A stretch of 64,000 nt of DNA from Hymenobacter rigui (GCF_003944715.1 NZ_RWIT01000005.1:62001-126000), one strand, 5' to 3'; numbered from the stretch's first letter, positions 17,443 to 26,350 are shown. A program made the numbers and translations. The notes: generated from the letters alone by a model not told the origin.

Positions 17443-18693
17443 CTATTTCTTTCCTATTTGCTGGCGCAGTTCCTGCACCTCACGCTCCAGGTCCAGCGTC
17501 CGGAACATCACCTTGGCCTCCAGGTCGGAGTAGGCCCGCTCCAGTTGCTCCTGCAGCTGCTTTTGCTCGGTTACATCGGTGTTGGTGCCGCACCAGCGTA
17601 GTACACGGCCTTCATCATCGCGCACGGGTACGGCCCGGCTCAGAAACCAACGGTATTCCCCGTCATAGCGGCGCAGCGGGAAGGTATCTTCCCACAGTTC
17701 GCCAGCCTCAATTGCCATCCGGAATTTCTCGCGCACGGCATCTACATAATCGGGATGATGCACTTTCTGCCAGCCCCAGCCCTGCATTTCCTCCAGCGTG
17801 GTGCCCGTAAAGCCGAACCACCGGTCGTTGTACCAGAAGATACTGCCGGTTTCATCGGCCATCCAGGCTAGCTGCGGAATGGCGTTGGCCAGGGTCGTAA
17901 AATCCTGCTCCCGCTTGCGCAGGGCCAGTTCCTGCATCTTCTGGTCGTGAATATCGGTGCAGGTGCCAAACCACTTTTCAATCTCCCCCGCCTCATTCCG
18001 CACGGGCAGGGCCTGGCCCAGAAACCAGCGGTACCCGCCTTCACGCGACTTAAACCGGTATTCAATTTCGTAAAAGTCGCCGGTAGCCAGGGAGTGGCCC
18101 CACACCCGGCGGGCCAGCTGCTGGTCGTCGGGGTGCAGGAGGTTGTTCCACATATCCGGTCCTACGCTGTCAGCCAGGGTGTAGCCGGTGTAATCAGTCC
18201 AGCGCTGGTTGAAATACGTGTGGAAGCCCGTCGGGTCCGTCGTCCAGACCAGCTGCGGAATCAACTCGGCCAGAAAGCTGAAATCCTCCCCGGAAACGCC
18301 CTGCTTGCTGCGTGCTTCCTCAATATCTACAGTCCCAATGATCCACTGCTGCACCTGCCCGCTGGCATCCAGCTGCGGGTAGCCGGTGGTACGAACCCAG
18401 CGGTACTGCCCGTCGTGCCGACGAATGCGCCACTCAATCTGGTACTGCTGGGCCGACTCATTCATACTTTCTACCTGCGCCATCACCCGCGCCCCGTCCT
18501 GCGGATGCACCAGCTCGGGCCACCCGGCATTCAGGCTGTCCAAGGACAAGCCCGTGAATTGCAGTAGTTGCGGACTGGCATATAAGGTGGTACCCACAGC
18601 ATCCGTAACGCTCAGCAGCACGCTTTCACTGGCGGAGGAACGGCTGGTGGCGGAAGAGGTGAATTCCGGAGTTTCAGAGGTGGCAGCGGCCAT
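17443..18693 (-). CDS. Triple-PAS protein without recognisable output domain
   Basis: 416 aa, apparently soluble. Three PAS/PAC units are visible: residues about 25-130 (LLQFTGLSLDSLNAGWPELVHPQDG ... IIGTVDI), 140-260 (GFHTYFNQRWTDYTGY ... FGTCTDIHDQ) and 270-385 (GSIFWYNDRWFGFTG ... CGTNTDVTEQ). The last ~30 residues (LERAYSDLEAKVMFRTLDLE) are a coiled coil like the linker that normally leads into a HisKA domain, but the protein stops there with no H-box or ATPase. It may be a sensor adaptor working with a partner kinase. Partner unknown. Confidence 0.85.
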   Translation of the reverse strand: MAAATSETPEFTSSATSRSSASESVLLSVTDAVGTTLYASPQLLQFTGLSLDSLNAGWPELVHPQDGARVMAQVESMNESAQQYQIEWRIRRHDGQYRWVRTTGYPQLDASGQVQQWIIGTVDIEEARSKQGVSGEDFSFLAELIPQLVWTTDPTGFHTYFNQRWTDYTGYTLADSVGPDMWNNLLHPDDQQLARRVWGHSLATGDFYEIEYRFKSREGGYRWFLGQALPVRNEAGEIEKWFGTCTDIHDQKMQELALRKREQDFTTLANAIPQLAWMADETGSIFWYNDRWFGFTGTTLEEMQGWGWQKVHHPDYVDAVREKFRMAIEAGELWEDTFPLRRYDGEYRWFLSRAVPVRDDEGRVLRWCGTNTDVTEQKQLQEQLERAYSDLEAKVMFRTLDLEREVQELRQQIGKK

Positions 18694-18727
18694 ATGAAAA
18701 ACAAGTGATACGTGAATGAATAGCCTC

Positions 18728-19087
18728 TTACGGTTGCGTAAGGTGCATTTCCATCCCTGACTGAAAGTATAAGTTCAATTGGCTTTCGGCGCCATTACGG
18801 GAGCGGCGCAGACGAGTTACCAGCGCACGGGTTTTCTCCTGCCCCAGCATCAACTCCAGATATGGGCGGTTCAGCAACTCATCCCGCTGAATCTGCCACC
18901 GACCGGCATCCTGCCCGTGCGAGGCCTGCACTTCTACCCGGCCCGGCTGGAGTGCAAACAGCTCGGCGCAGGCCAGCATACTGGTAGGGTCGGTGTGGTT
19001 GAGTACTCGGTCGGCTACCCGCCAGTTTCCATTCAGGAACTCGTCGGGCAGTTGTTGCAGGTTCACGTCGAACAGTAATTCGGCCAT
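18728..19087 (-). CDS. Hypothetical cytoplasmic protein
   Basis: 119 aa from the ATG at 19087; an in-frame TTG at 19099 would add four residues. Mixed alpha/beta sequence, no signal peptide, no known motif. It lies 34 nt upstream of the triple-PAS gene in the same direction, so the two may be co-transcribed and could be functional partners. That is inference from position only. Confidence 0.65.
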   Translation of the reverse strand: MAELLFDVNLQQLPDEFLNGNWRVADRVLNHTDPTSMLACAELFALQPGRVEVQASHGQDAGRWQIQRDELLNRPYLELMLGQEKTRALVTRLRRSRNGAESQLNLYFQSGMEMHLTQP

Positions 19088-19223
19088 AGATGCGGGCAAA
19101 GGTAACGGGCAACGAAAGCAAATAATGCGCCAGCTAGCAGACTTAACGGTATAACGGTCGGCCCCCGATTTCTGTTCATCCTTTTCTGCGCCTGCTTATA
19201 TGAAGCAGTACCGGACGCAAACA

Positions 19224-19256
19224 AAAACGCCTTCCAAATAGTTTGGAAGGCGTTTT
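19224..19256 (-). terminator. Terminator after the tRNA-Ser gene
   Basis: A 15-bp perfect stem (19224-19238 with 19242-19256) around a 3-nt loop, flanked by A/T runs. It is 28 nt beyond the 3' end of the serine tRNA on the minus strand and can end that transcript. Confidence 0.8.
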
Positions 19257-19283
19257 CAGTTCCTGTGCACCAGAGCTGCATCG

Positions 19284-19368
19284 CAGAGGAGGAGGGATTC
19301 GAACCCCCGGAGGTTTAACCCTCAACGGTTTTCAAGACCGCCGCAATCGACCACTCTGCCACTCCTCT
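19284..19368 (-). tRNA. tRNA-Ser(TGA)
   Basis: 85 nt class II tRNA. The acceptor stem AGAGGAG pairs with CTCCTCT, the discriminator is G, the anticodon loop reads CTTGAAAA with anticodon TGA, a long variable arm is present (TTGAGGGTTAAACCTC), and the T-loop is TTCGAAT. CCA is not encoded. It reads UCN codons, chiefly UCA. Confidence 0.95.
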
Positions 19369-19418
19369 GGATATAAGAAGGTTTCAAGTGCGTTGCCGCT
19401 CTGAGTGCCAAGAAAAAA

Positions 19419-19443
19419 GGCTTTTTCACGTACTGAAAAAGCC
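19419..19443 (-). terminator. Terminator between the two tRNA-Ser genes
   Basis: A 10-bp stem (19419-19428 with 19434-19443). On the minus strand it is followed by a T run, six nt past the 3' end of tRNA-Ser(CGA), so the two tRNAs probably have separate 3' ends. Confidence 0.7.
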
Positions 19444-19448
19444 AGTTG

Positions 19449-19535
19449 CAGAGAGGGGGGGATTCGAACCCCCGATACCCTTGCAGGTATAACGGATTTC
19501 GAATCCGTCGCATTCGACCACTCTGCCACCTCTCT
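19449..19535 (-). tRNA. tRNA-Ser(CGA)
   Basis: 87 nt class II tRNA. The acceptor stem AGAGAGG pairs with CCTCTCT, discriminator G, anticodon CGA in the loop TTCGAAA, long variable arm (TTATACCTGCAAGGGTAT), T-loop TTCGAAT. CCA is not encoded. It reads UCG codons. It lies 80 nt upstream of the TGA-anticodon serine tRNA. Confidence 0.95.
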
Positions 19536-19669
19536 GTACAGGTTCCAAACGAGTGGTTTGGGATGGCAAAAGTAGAGACGATTCGGAAATGAACAAGCAG
19601 CCCGGCCAAATATTTCTTGAGCGGCAGGCTTAGCCACTCATTTTCAGGCACAAATTCTTCGCTCCTAGC

Positions 19670-20638
19670 TTATTGGGCCACCGCCTTGGTCAGTGCCGCC
19701 GGCCGCTTCAGCCGGCCCGTAACGGCATCAATGCTCACATTCACTTCAAAGCCCAGAATCAGCGTCATGCATACGAAATCCAGCCACACCATAAAGCCCA
19801 CCAACGTGCCAATGGAGCCATAGAAGTGGTTATAGCTGTCGAAAATCTTGACGTAAAGAATAAAAAGGAAGGAAACCAGAAAAATCAGCAGCGTAGCCAC
19901 TACCGCCCCGGCCGATATAAAGGGCCATTTGTCGTGCACGGGCGGCACGTAATAGTACACCAGGCAGGTAGTGAGCAGAAACAGGCCGGTAACGGACCCG
20001 TAACGCAGCAGGCTGGTCAGCTGCTCGGTCATGGATTCCGGCACGATTTCCTGATACACCAATACATCAATGATATAAGTGCCGAAGAAAATACCGATAA
20101 CGGCGAACAATAGCACTGACGACAGCACTACCGTAAGCACGGTGGCAATTACTCGCTTGCGAAGGTAGGTGCGCTTCTTGAACGACGGATACTTCTTTTC
20201 AAAAGCATCGAGTAGGGCCATTATGCCATTGGAACTCAATACCAACGCAGTAGCAAAACCGAACGACAGCAGCCCCCCATGCGGAATATTCACGATATCC
20301 TCGATGGTGTCGGAAATGGCTACATACATTTCCTGCGGAATCAAATCGGCGAGAAACTGCAGGATGTCCAGATTCAGATTAGGAATACGGATGTACGGGA
20401 TGAGCGTGAACAGAAAGATGATGGTGGGAAAGATGGCAATAGTCAGGTTAAAGGCCATGTAGGAGGCCCGCTTGGCAATACCATCCAGCTTGATTTCCTG
20501 CAGCAGCCGGTCCACCACATCGTACACCGATGCCTTGCCCCCCGCAAACCGCAGCTGCTTCAGGAACACAATGGCCCGACGCACACTACGGCGGCGGCGC
20601 ACATCGGGCAAATGATACCGGCGAACGGGAATACGCAT
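19670..20638 (-). CDS. YihY/BrkB family inner-membrane protein
   Basis: 322 aa polytopic membrane protein. A basic N-terminal tail (about 30 residues) precedes family-typical GIAKRASYMAFNLTIAIFPTIIFLF, with about six hydrophobic helices, including ATVLTVVLSSVLLFAVIGIFFGTYII and AGAVVATLLIFLVSFLFILYV, and a C-terminal IGTLVGFMVWLDFVCMTLILGFEVN. The family (formerly mis-named ribonuclease BN) has no settled function and has been suggested to be a transporter. An inverted repeat separates it from the thioesterase gene upstream. Confidence 0.88.
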   Translation of the reverse strand: MRIPVRRYHLPDVRRRRSVRRAIVFLKQLRFAGGKASVYDVVDRLLQEIKLDGIAKRASYMAFNLTIAIFPTIIFLFTLIPYIRIPNLNLDILQFLADLIPQEMYVAISDTIEDIVNIPHGGLLSFGFATALVLSSNGIMALLDAFEKKYPSFKKRTYLRKRVIATVLTVVLSSVLLFAVIGIFFGTYIIDVLVYQEIVPESMTEQLTSLLRYGSVTGLFLLTTCLVYYYVPPVHDKWPFISAGAVVATLLIFLVSFLFILYVKIFDSYNHFYGSIGTLVGFMVWLDFVCMTLILGFEVNVSIDAVTGRLKRPAALTKAVAQ

Positions 20639-20666
20639 GCGGGAGGAGTTAGGAGCCAGGAGTTGT

Positions 20667-20747
20667 AGGAGCTGGGAGCCAAAAGTCAGGAGTTCATTCC
20701 GCGTACGGGATACTTACTTAACTCCTGCCTTTTGGCTCCCAACTCCT
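20667..20747. repeat. Long imperfect hairpin of GGAGTT/GGAGCC-type intergenic repeat
   Basis: Arms 20667-20694 and 20720-20747 match over 26 of 28 positions around a 25-nt loop. The arms consist of aggag(c/t)tgggagcc-like units that also occur in looser form at 20642-20666. It lies just downstream of the thioesterase gene (-) and could act as its terminator, but looks like a dispersed repeat. Confidence 0.6.
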
Positions 20748-20753
20748 GTATCC

Positions 20754-21239
20754 TTATTTCAAAAACGCCGCCGGAGCCGGGGCATCGGATGGGGCTTTGG
20801 GCGGTGTGAGAGGACCGGCGGTTTCCTCGTCTGTGAAATAGGGGGCCAGTTTGGCGGCTATGTCTTTCGGCACCGGTACCGGCCGGCCGGTGGCCATGCT
20901 CACGAACACCATCAGCGTATGGCCTTCAGTAAGCAGTTCCTGCGCCTCGTTATAGATTTCGTACTCGAACAGAATGCGGGAGCCCTCAGTAGGCTGCTTC
21001 AACAGCAGACGTACCGTCAATAGGTCGTCGTAGCGGGCAGGGCGACGGAAGCGGGTGCGTATCTCCCCTACCGGCATGCCCACGCCGTCGGCCTCCAGGG
21101 CTTTATAGCTGATGCCCAGGTGGCGAAACGCCTCGGTACGGCACACTTCAAAATATGCCGCGTAGTTGCCGTGGTACACGTAGCCCATCTGGTCGGTTTC
21201 GGCGTACCGCACGCGGATCTGGGTGTCGGAAGAGTACAT
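20754..21239 (-). CDS. Acyl-CoA thioesterase, YbgC/4-hydroxybenzoyl-CoA type
   Basis: 161 aa hotdog-fold thioesterase. The N-terminal motif RYAETDQMGYVYHGNYAAYFE contains the catalytic Asp (in ETDQMG) and the family Y-H-x-N-Y. The middle and C-terminal strands include LTVRLLLKQPTEGSRILFEYEI. A low-complexity Pro/Ala tail of about 25 residues follows the fold. It would hydrolyse short- or medium-chain acyl-CoA in the cytoplasm; the physiological substrate is unknown. Confidence 0.87.
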   Translation of the reverse strand: MYSSDTQIRVRYAETDQMGYVYHGNYAAYFEVCRTEAFRHLGISYKALEADGVGMPVGEIRTRFRRPARYDDLLTVRLLLKQPTEGSRILFEYEIYNEAQELLTEGHTLMVFVSMATGRPVPVPKDIAAKLAPYFTDEETAGPLTPPKAPSDAPAPAAFLK

Positions 21240-21244
21240 TGGGT

Positions 21245-21358
21245 TGAGTTGTCAGTTGCTCATTATCAGTTATTAGTTCTCAGGTGCCGGTTGCCAGTTG
21301 ATTGTTGCTGAAATCTAACAGAACAGCCTAACAACCGACAACGAACAACTGACAACTT
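21245..21358. repeat. AACTGACAACT-type inverted repeat
   Basis: The 117-nt gap between MltG and thioesterase genes is filled with related short units: agttgtcagttg near its start and caactgacaact near its end form a 12-bp inverted pair, with further looser copies between. It resembles degenerate dispersed repeat; no T run supports a standard terminator. Confidence 0.5.
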
Positions 21359-22433
21359 ACTTCATGATACCGGCGCGGCTCAGGGCGGCCTGATAGCGGC
21401 GGGCATTCACCAGATGCTCCTGCTCGTTGCGGGCAAAGGCGTGGTAGCCGCTGAAATCCTCTTTGGCGCAGAAGTACAGATAGTCGTGGCTTTCGGGGTT
21501 AAGCACAGCATCAATGCTGGCAATACTAGGCAGATTGATGGGGCCGGGCGGCAGGCCCGCGTACTTATACGTATTGTAAGGTGAATCCTTGGCCAGATGC
21601 ACGTTGAGCACCCGCTTGATGGTGAAGTCGTGGTTGGCGTACACCACGGTGGGGTCGGCCTGGAGCTTCATGCCGCGCTTGAGGCGGTTAAGGTACACGC
21701 CCGCCACGCGGGGCCGCTCGTCGGCGTGCTGCTGCTGCTCGGCTTCCACAATGCTGGCCAGCGTACTTACCTCGGCCCGCGAGAGGCCCAGGGCTTTGCG
21801 CTTGGCGTCGCGGGCGGGCGTCCAGAACTTCTCGTACTCCTTCTGCATCCGCTGCATTACGTTTTCGGCGGAGGCATTCCAGGGCAGCTCGTACGTGTTC
21901 GGGATGAACATGGTGAGGATGCTGGTGGTATCGAAGCCCAGGCTCTTGGTATAAGTAGGCGAGCTGAGCAGGCTGTCGAACTGACCGGGGCGCGCATCAA
22001 TGGTAGTGGCTAGCTTGCGGGCCAGATCCTCACGCAGCCGGATGTTCTGGAACGTGAGGCGCAGGGGAAGGCGGTGGCTGCCGGTGCGCAGGTCGTTGAT
22101 GAGCTGGCGGTTGGTGTAGCCATCCTTCAGCTCGTAGCGGCCGGGCTTCACCAGCTTCTCGTACTTCATCAGCTTGGCCACGAACCGCAGGCTGAGCTTA
22201 TCCACAATAACGCCGGTGGCATCAATGGAATCCAGCACTGCTTTGGCCGACTCGCCGCGCCGTACCACTATGTAGGTAGGGCGGCCTTTGGTTTCGACGT
22301 TTGGTGTGAAGAAAACCTGATAGAAGTAGTAGGAAAACGTAATCAGCAGCAGCCCAAAAATGCCCACCGTGTAGGCAAAGCGGTTGCGGCGACGGGTGGC
22401 ATTGGCCTTGTAATCGATGCGGGTTTTAGCCAT
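21357..22433 (-). CDS. mltG: Endolytic murein transglycosylase MltG
   Basis: 358 aa from the ATG at 22433, which places a basic tail (MAKTRIDYKANATRRRNRF) before one TM helix (AYTVGIFGLLLITFSYYFY); a farther in-frame start at 22475 is less fitting. A LysM-like subdomain follows (PTYIVVRRGESAKAVLDSI), then the YceG catalytic domain with STLASIVEAEQQQHADERP (catalytic Glu in the first E) and VYLNRLKRGMKLQADPTV, the family signature. It cleaves nascent peptidoglycan glycan strands at the inner membrane and so sets glycan chain length. Confidence 0.93.
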   Translation of the reverse strand: MAKTRIDYKANATRRRNRFAYTVGIFGLLLITFSYYFYQVFFTPNVETKGRPTYIVVRRGESAKAVLDSIDATGVIVDKLSLRFVAKLMKYEKLVKPGRYELKDGYTNRQLINDLRTGSHRLPLRLTFQNIRLREDLARKLATTIDARPGQFDSLLSSPTYTKSLGFDTTSILTMFIPNTYELPWNASAENVMQRMQKEYEKFWTPARDAKRKALGLSRAEVSTLASIVEAEQQQHADERPRVAGVYLNRLKRGMKLQADPTVVYANHDFTIKRVLNVHLAKDSPYNTYKYAGLPPGPINLPSIASIDAVLNPESHDYLYFCAKEDFSGYHAFARNEQEHLVNARRYQAALSRAGIMK

Positions 22434-22505
22434 GAGGCGGGAAGTGGTAACAAAACGGTAACATTGCCAACGCATGCCGGCGTGGTTGGGGCCAACATTT
22501 GCGGG

Positions 22506-22513
22506 TAGCTTTG
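22506..22513 (+). promoter_or_regulatory. Bacteroidota -7 promoter box TAGCTTTG
   Basis: Exact TAnnTTTG match 100 nt before the ATG of the exported Calx-beta protein. A TTG at 22486-22488 lies 17 nt upstream, slightly closer than the usual -33 spacing. Confidence 0.5.
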
Positions 22514-22612
22514 CAGCTCAAAAGTACGCGGATTCTGTGGCTGTGCCACTGCACCAACCTTTTCCTTCGGGCTGCGTCTTTATTCACCTTTCATCATCTC
22601 ACTTTTCCTTCC

Positions 22613-24562
22613 ATGAAACAATCTTACTCTTGCTGGTGGCAACGCATGGCGCTGCTGGCGGCGCTGGGCGGCCTTGGCACTGCCGCGCAGGCCCAGACGC
22701 CGGTACCATTTTCCGGCACCGCATACACCCAGAATTTCGACGGCTTCACCACTACCGGCACTACGTACCCGGCAGGCTGGTCGGCCATTCGTTTTGCAGG
22801 CACTAGCACCCCACTGGGCGCTACTCTTACCCCACAAATACAAATCGAGACATCCAACGCAGGGGCAGCATATAACGCTGGTCCGCTTGCGGGTACGACC
22901 GGTGATTCTGACCGGGCATTAGGCAGCCTTTCCTCGGCGGGCACTATTCCAGCTTTTGGGGCAGCTTTCACCAATACTAGCGGTGCCGCCATTGCCCAAC
23001 TCACTATTGCAGGCCGGGCCGAACAATGGCGTACGGGTGAATTGGCCACGGTAAATGAGTCGCTGGTTTTTGAATATAGCACGGACGCTACCAGTCTGAG
23101 CACTGGTACTTGGACGGCCGTATCAGCACTTGATATTAGGGAACTGGCTACTACTGCTACCGCAGCAGCCACGCTGAATGGAAACGCCGCCGCTAACTCG
23201 GCCGCTATTACGGCTACTTTCCCTGTTAGCTGGGCCAACAACTCCACCATCTGGATTCGGTGGAAAGATACCAACGATGGAGGTGCCGATGCGCTGCTGG
23301 CTTTGGATGATTTCACGCTGTCCGTTGCAACGGCCCCGGCTGCGCCCACTGTGTCCTTCGGTTCCGCCACCGCTACGGTAGCTGAAAACGCTGGCACCGT
23401 GCAGATTCCAGTGACGCTGAGCGCCGCCAGCACGCAGGCTGTTACTGTACAGGTAGCCGTGGGCACGCCGGCCGGCACGGCCACCTCCCCTTCTGACTAC
23501 ACCTTCACCACCCAGACGCTGACGTTCCCGGCGGGTACCACCACGCAGAACGCCACCATCACCATTGTGGATGATGCCGTGTTTGAGCCCACCGAAACAG
23601 TTATCCTGAGCCTGCAGAACGTGCAGCCCAGCGGTGCCGCCACCATTGGGGCCGGTACTTACACGCTCACTATCACCGATAACGACGTAGCCCCCGTTAC
23701 GCCCATTGCCACGCTCACGACCAATGACGCGGCCGGGGTACCGCTGCAGAACGGCCAGACGGTATCAGCCCGAGGTACTGTATATGGCACCAACCTGCGC
23801 ACGGCCGGCTACCAGATTACCCTCATCGACAACACCGGTGGTGTGGGTCTGTTTGCCTCGGCTAACATCGGCACCAACACGCTGGTAGAAGGCGACTCGG
23901 TGGAAGTAACCGGTACGCTGGGCCAGTTTAACGGCCTCACCCAGATCAACCTCACTGGCATCACGCCCAAAGGCCGCGCCCGTCGCACCTACACGCCTCG
24001 CGTCGTTACCACAGCCCTCACAGAAGCCGAAGAATCGGAGCTGATCCGCATTCCGGGTCCGCTGACGTCGGTTGACCCGGCTCAGTGGACGACGACCTCC
24101 ACGGCTTCCGGCTACAATGTGGACGTAACCGGTCCGGGTGGCGTAGCCTACCAGCTGCGTATCTATAGAGGTACCACGCTGTACAACACGCCGGCTCCGG
24201 CGGGTCCGTTCTCGGTTACCGGCATCGGCAGCCAGTTCGACAGCTCTTCGCCGTACACGGAAGGCTACCAGATTGCTCCCCGCAGCCTGGCCGATATAAC
24301 GTTGAAGCAGCGTGAGCCGGCATTTGCCAAGGCCGTAGTGTTGTATCCGAACCCTGCCGCCAACCGCCTCACGGTAGTAGTAGGCAGCCTGGGCCGCGGT
24401 GCTTCCGTTGAAATCTTCAATGCTCTAGGCCAGCGTGTAAAAACTACCACCGTAGCGCAGGAAGAAGCTGCCATTGATGTAAATACGCTGAAAGCAGGTG
24501 TATATTCTGTGCGCCTGACCACCAAGGATGGCAGCGTAACCCGCTCCTTCGTGAAGCAATAA
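22613..24562 (+). CDS. Exported Calx-beta protein with type IX secretion domain
   Basis: 649 aa from the ATG at 22613, which opens the signal peptide (MKQSYSCWWQRMALLAALGG ... AQA). Regions: an N-terminal beta-sandwich (residues about 30-240, with FSGTAYTQNFDGF at its start), one Calx-beta domain (about 246-360, VSFGSATATVAENAGTVQIP ... TLTITDND), an OB-like region (about 365-565, VSARGTVYGTNL ... LVEGDSVEVTGTLGQFNGLTQ) and a type IX C-terminal domain (about 575-649, VLYPNPAANRLTV ... LKAGVYSVRL). It should be exported through T9SS to the cell surface or medium; function is unknown, possibly adhesion or nuclease-associated. A terminator follows. Confidence 0.88.
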   Translation: MKQSYSCWWQRMALLAALGGLGTAAQAQTPVPFSGTAYTQNFDGFTTTGTTYPAGWSAIRFAGTSTPLGATLTPQIQIETSNAGAAYNAGPLAGTTGDSDRALGSLSSAGTIPAFGAAFTNTSGAAIAQLTIAGRAEQWRTGELATVNESLVFEYSTDATSLSTGTWTAVSALDIRELATTATAAATLNGNAAANSAAITATFPVSWANNSTIWIRWKDTNDGGADALLALDDFTLSVATAPAAPTVSFGSATATVAENAGTVQIPVTLSAASTQAVTVQVAVGTPAGTATSPSDYTFTTQTLTFPAGTTTQNATITIVDDAVFEPTETVILSLQNVQPSGAATIGAGTYTLTITDNDVAPVTPIATLTTNDAAGVPLQNGQTVSARGTVYGTNLRTAGYQITLIDNTGGVGLFASANIGTNTLVEGDSVEVTGTLGQFNGLTQINLTGITPKGRARRTYTPRVVTTALTEAEESELIRIPGPLTSVDPAQWTTTSTASGYNVDVTGPGGVAYQLRIYRGTTLYNTPAPAGPFSVTGIGSQFDSSSPYTEGYQIAPRSLADITLKQREPAFAKAVVLYPNPAANRLTVVVGSLGRGASVEIFNALGQRVKTTTVAQEEAAIDVNTLKAGVYSVRLTTKDGSVTRSFVKQ

Positions 24563-24588
24563 GCGGATTCGCATTTGGCTTCCTAAGA

Positions 24589-24620
24589 AAGCTCCGGCCA
24601 TACGGTCGGAGCTTTTTTTT
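24589..24620 (+). terminator. Rho-independent terminator
   Basis: An 11-bp stem with one G-T pair (24589-24599 with 24604-24614), 4-nt loop, then a run of eight T. It ends the exported Calx-beta gene. Confidence 0.9.
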
Positions 24621-24774
24621 ATACCCTTCTCACTGATAAGTTGCCAGCGCAGGCAACCCCAGGCAGCTTTTTCCCGAAAAGAGTAGCTCCGTATAGCCGC
24701 AGCTTGTACCTTGACCGCCCCCCGACGCCCGCCGGTGCCGGGGCCGAATGCTCACTCAACCTTCGCTTTCCGCT

Positions 24775-25404
24775 ATGGCCGCCACTCTGCTCCGCATTCA
24801 TCCCAATAATCCGCCCCAAAACCGCATTCAGCAAGCCGTTGACGTGCTGCGCAAAGGAGGCGTCATCATCTATCCTACTGATACCATTTACGGGCTGGGC
24901 TGCGACATTCACAATGCCAAGGCGGTGGAAAAGCTGTGCCGCATCAAAGGCGTACACCCCGAAAAGGCGAACCTGTCCTTTATCTGCTCCGACCTCTCGC
25001 ACATTACGGATTATGCAAACGGCATTACCACGCCGGTGTATAAAGTGCTGAAAAAGGCGCTGCCGGGTCCGTTCACATTCATTTTTGAAGCCAGCACCAA
25101 AGCGCCCCGCTACGGCGGCGTGAAGCGCAAAACGGTAGGCATCCGGGTGCCCGATAACCAGATCTGCATTCAGCTGGTGCAGGGCCTGGGCAACCCCATC
25201 GTCACCACCTCTATCCGCGACGACGACGAAATTCTGGAGTACAGCACCGACCCGGACCTGATTTTCGAGAAATACCGCCCGCTGGTAGACCTGGTAATTG
25301 ATGGTGGCTTTGGCAACAACACCGCCAGTACCGTCGTCGACTGCACGAATGAGGACTTTGATATCATTCGCCAGGGTGCCGGCGACATCGAGCAGTATCT
25401 GTAA
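24775..25404 (+). CDS. YciO-like protein of the Sua5/YrdC family
   Basis: 209 aa from the ATG at 24775, matching the usual YciO length; an ATG at 24748 is also in frame. Family motifs: AVDVLRKGGVIIYPTDTIYGLGCD (the nucleotide/Thr pocket), RIKGVHPEKANLSFIC, and ALPGPFTFIFEAS. The KRxR-like loop is present (KRKTVGIRVPD), but the SANxSG motif of true threonylcarbamoyl-AMP synthases is replaced by TTSIRDDDE, typical of YciO-type members. A role in t6A tRNA modification is therefore possible but not secure. It is cytoplasmic. Confidence 0.85.
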   Translation: MAATLLRIHPNNPPQNRIQQAVDVLRKGGVIIYPTDTIYGLGCDIHNAKAVEKLCRIKGVHPEKANLSFICSDLSHITDYANGITTPVYKVLKKALPGPFTFIFEASTKAPRYGGVKRKTVGIRVPDNQICIQLVQGLGNPIVTTSIRDDDEILEYSTDPDLIFEKYRPLVDLVIDGGFGNNTASTVVDCTNEDFDIIRQGAGDIEQYL

Positions 25405-25421
25405 GCAACGGTGAAAGGGTG

Positions 25422-25470
25422 AGCGGTGAAGTTTTGAAAGGACTGAATATCCTTTCAAAACTTCACCGCT
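25422..25470. terminator. Bidirectional hairpin overlapping the acyltransferase stop
   Basis: A 21-bp perfect stem (25422-25442 with 25450-25470), 7-nt loop. It sits between the convergent YciO-like (+) and acyltransferase (-) genes, and the right arm covers the last codons of the acyltransferase. Confidence 0.8.
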
Positions 25471-26350
25471 TATGCTTCCAGCGGCGGTGGCTCCAGAGGT
25501 AGTCAGAAGGACTGGCCTGAATATCCCGCTCCAACTGGCGGGCAAAGGCTTCTGTGAGCTGGTGCTCGACGGGCGGCAGGATGGTCTGGCCGTCGTGTAG
25601 TTCGGTGAAGGTAATGGCGTAGTGTCCCCGCCGCACTCGCCGGATGCCCACGTACACAGCCGCGCACTGTAGCTGCGCCGCCAGCTTATCGGCTCCAGTG
25701 TAGAAAGGCGTATCCTGATGCAGGAAGTCAGTCCAGTACGGATGGTCTTCGGGGCCAGCAGCCTGGTCGGAGAGCAGGCTGAGCGTACGGCCCTGGCCCC
25801 GGTGCGCCACTAAGTCGCGCAGGGTACTGAGCATGGGCACGAGGTGCGCCCCCAGTCGGCTGCGTAGCCGAAGCATAAACTGCTCGAAAAACGGATTCAT
25901 CAGCGGCTTGTACACCCCGCCGGCTTTGCCCGGGTATTCCAGCGCCGCCGCCGACAAAATCCACTCCCAGTTGCCGGCGTGCGAGCCCAGCGTCAGCACC
26001 TGCTTGCCTTCCGGAAAAAACCGGCCCAGCACCGCCGGGTTCGTAAACGTCACACGCCGCCGCAACTCGGTGGCGGAAATCGTCCGCAGCTTCAGAATTT
26101 CGACAATTACCTGCGCGAAGTGCCAATAGAAGCCCTTGGCCAACTGCCGGATTTCGGCATCCGTTTTTTCGGGGAAGGAGTTGCGCATGTTCTCCAGCAC
26201 TACCCGCTCTCGGTAACGGATACCGTAAGCCATCAGCCCATACAGGCCGCGCGCCACAGCGTACAACACCGGCAGCGGCAGCAAGGAAAAGCCAATCAAC
26301 AGCCACTCCAGCGGCTTATAGTACCAGGCATAGTTCAGGCTTCTGCTCAT
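25463..26350 (-). CDS. Lipid A acyltransferase-like protein (LpxL/HtrB family)
   Basis: 295 aa membrane-associated acyltransferase. N-terminal hydrophobic segment (WLLIGFSLLPLPVLYAVARGLYGL), then the catalytic H-x4-E motif in LTLGSHAGNWEW (about residues 121-128), and a conserved SLLSDQAAGPED substrate-binding region. The family adds a fatty acid to lipid A precursors or related glycolipids on the cytoplasmic face. Its ATG overlaps the TGA of the upstream gene (ATGA), so the two are translationally coupled. Confidence 0.88.
   Translation of the reverse strand: MSRSLNYAWYYKPLEWLLIGFSLLPLPVLYAVARGLYGLMAYGIRYRERVVLENMRNSFPEKTDAEIRQLAKGFYWHFAQVIVEILKLRTISATELRRRVTFTNPAVLGRFFPEGKQVLTLGSHAGNWEWILSAAALEYPGKAGGVYKPLMNPFFEQFMLRLRSRLGAHLVPMLSTLRDLVAHRGQGRTLSLLSDQAAGPEDHPYWTDFLHQDTPFYTGADKLAAQLQCAAVYVGIRRVRRGHYAITFTELHDGQTILPPVEHQLTEAFARQLERDIQASPSDYLWSHRRWKHKR

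Noticed and set aside
19284..19535. The tRNA pair as an integration site
   Set aside because: No integrase gene and no direct repeat of the tRNA 3' end was noticed nearby.
24775..25404. Calling the gene tsaC/sua5
   Set aside because: The SANxSG motif of true threonylcarbamoyl-AMP synthases is absent, so YciO-like is safer.
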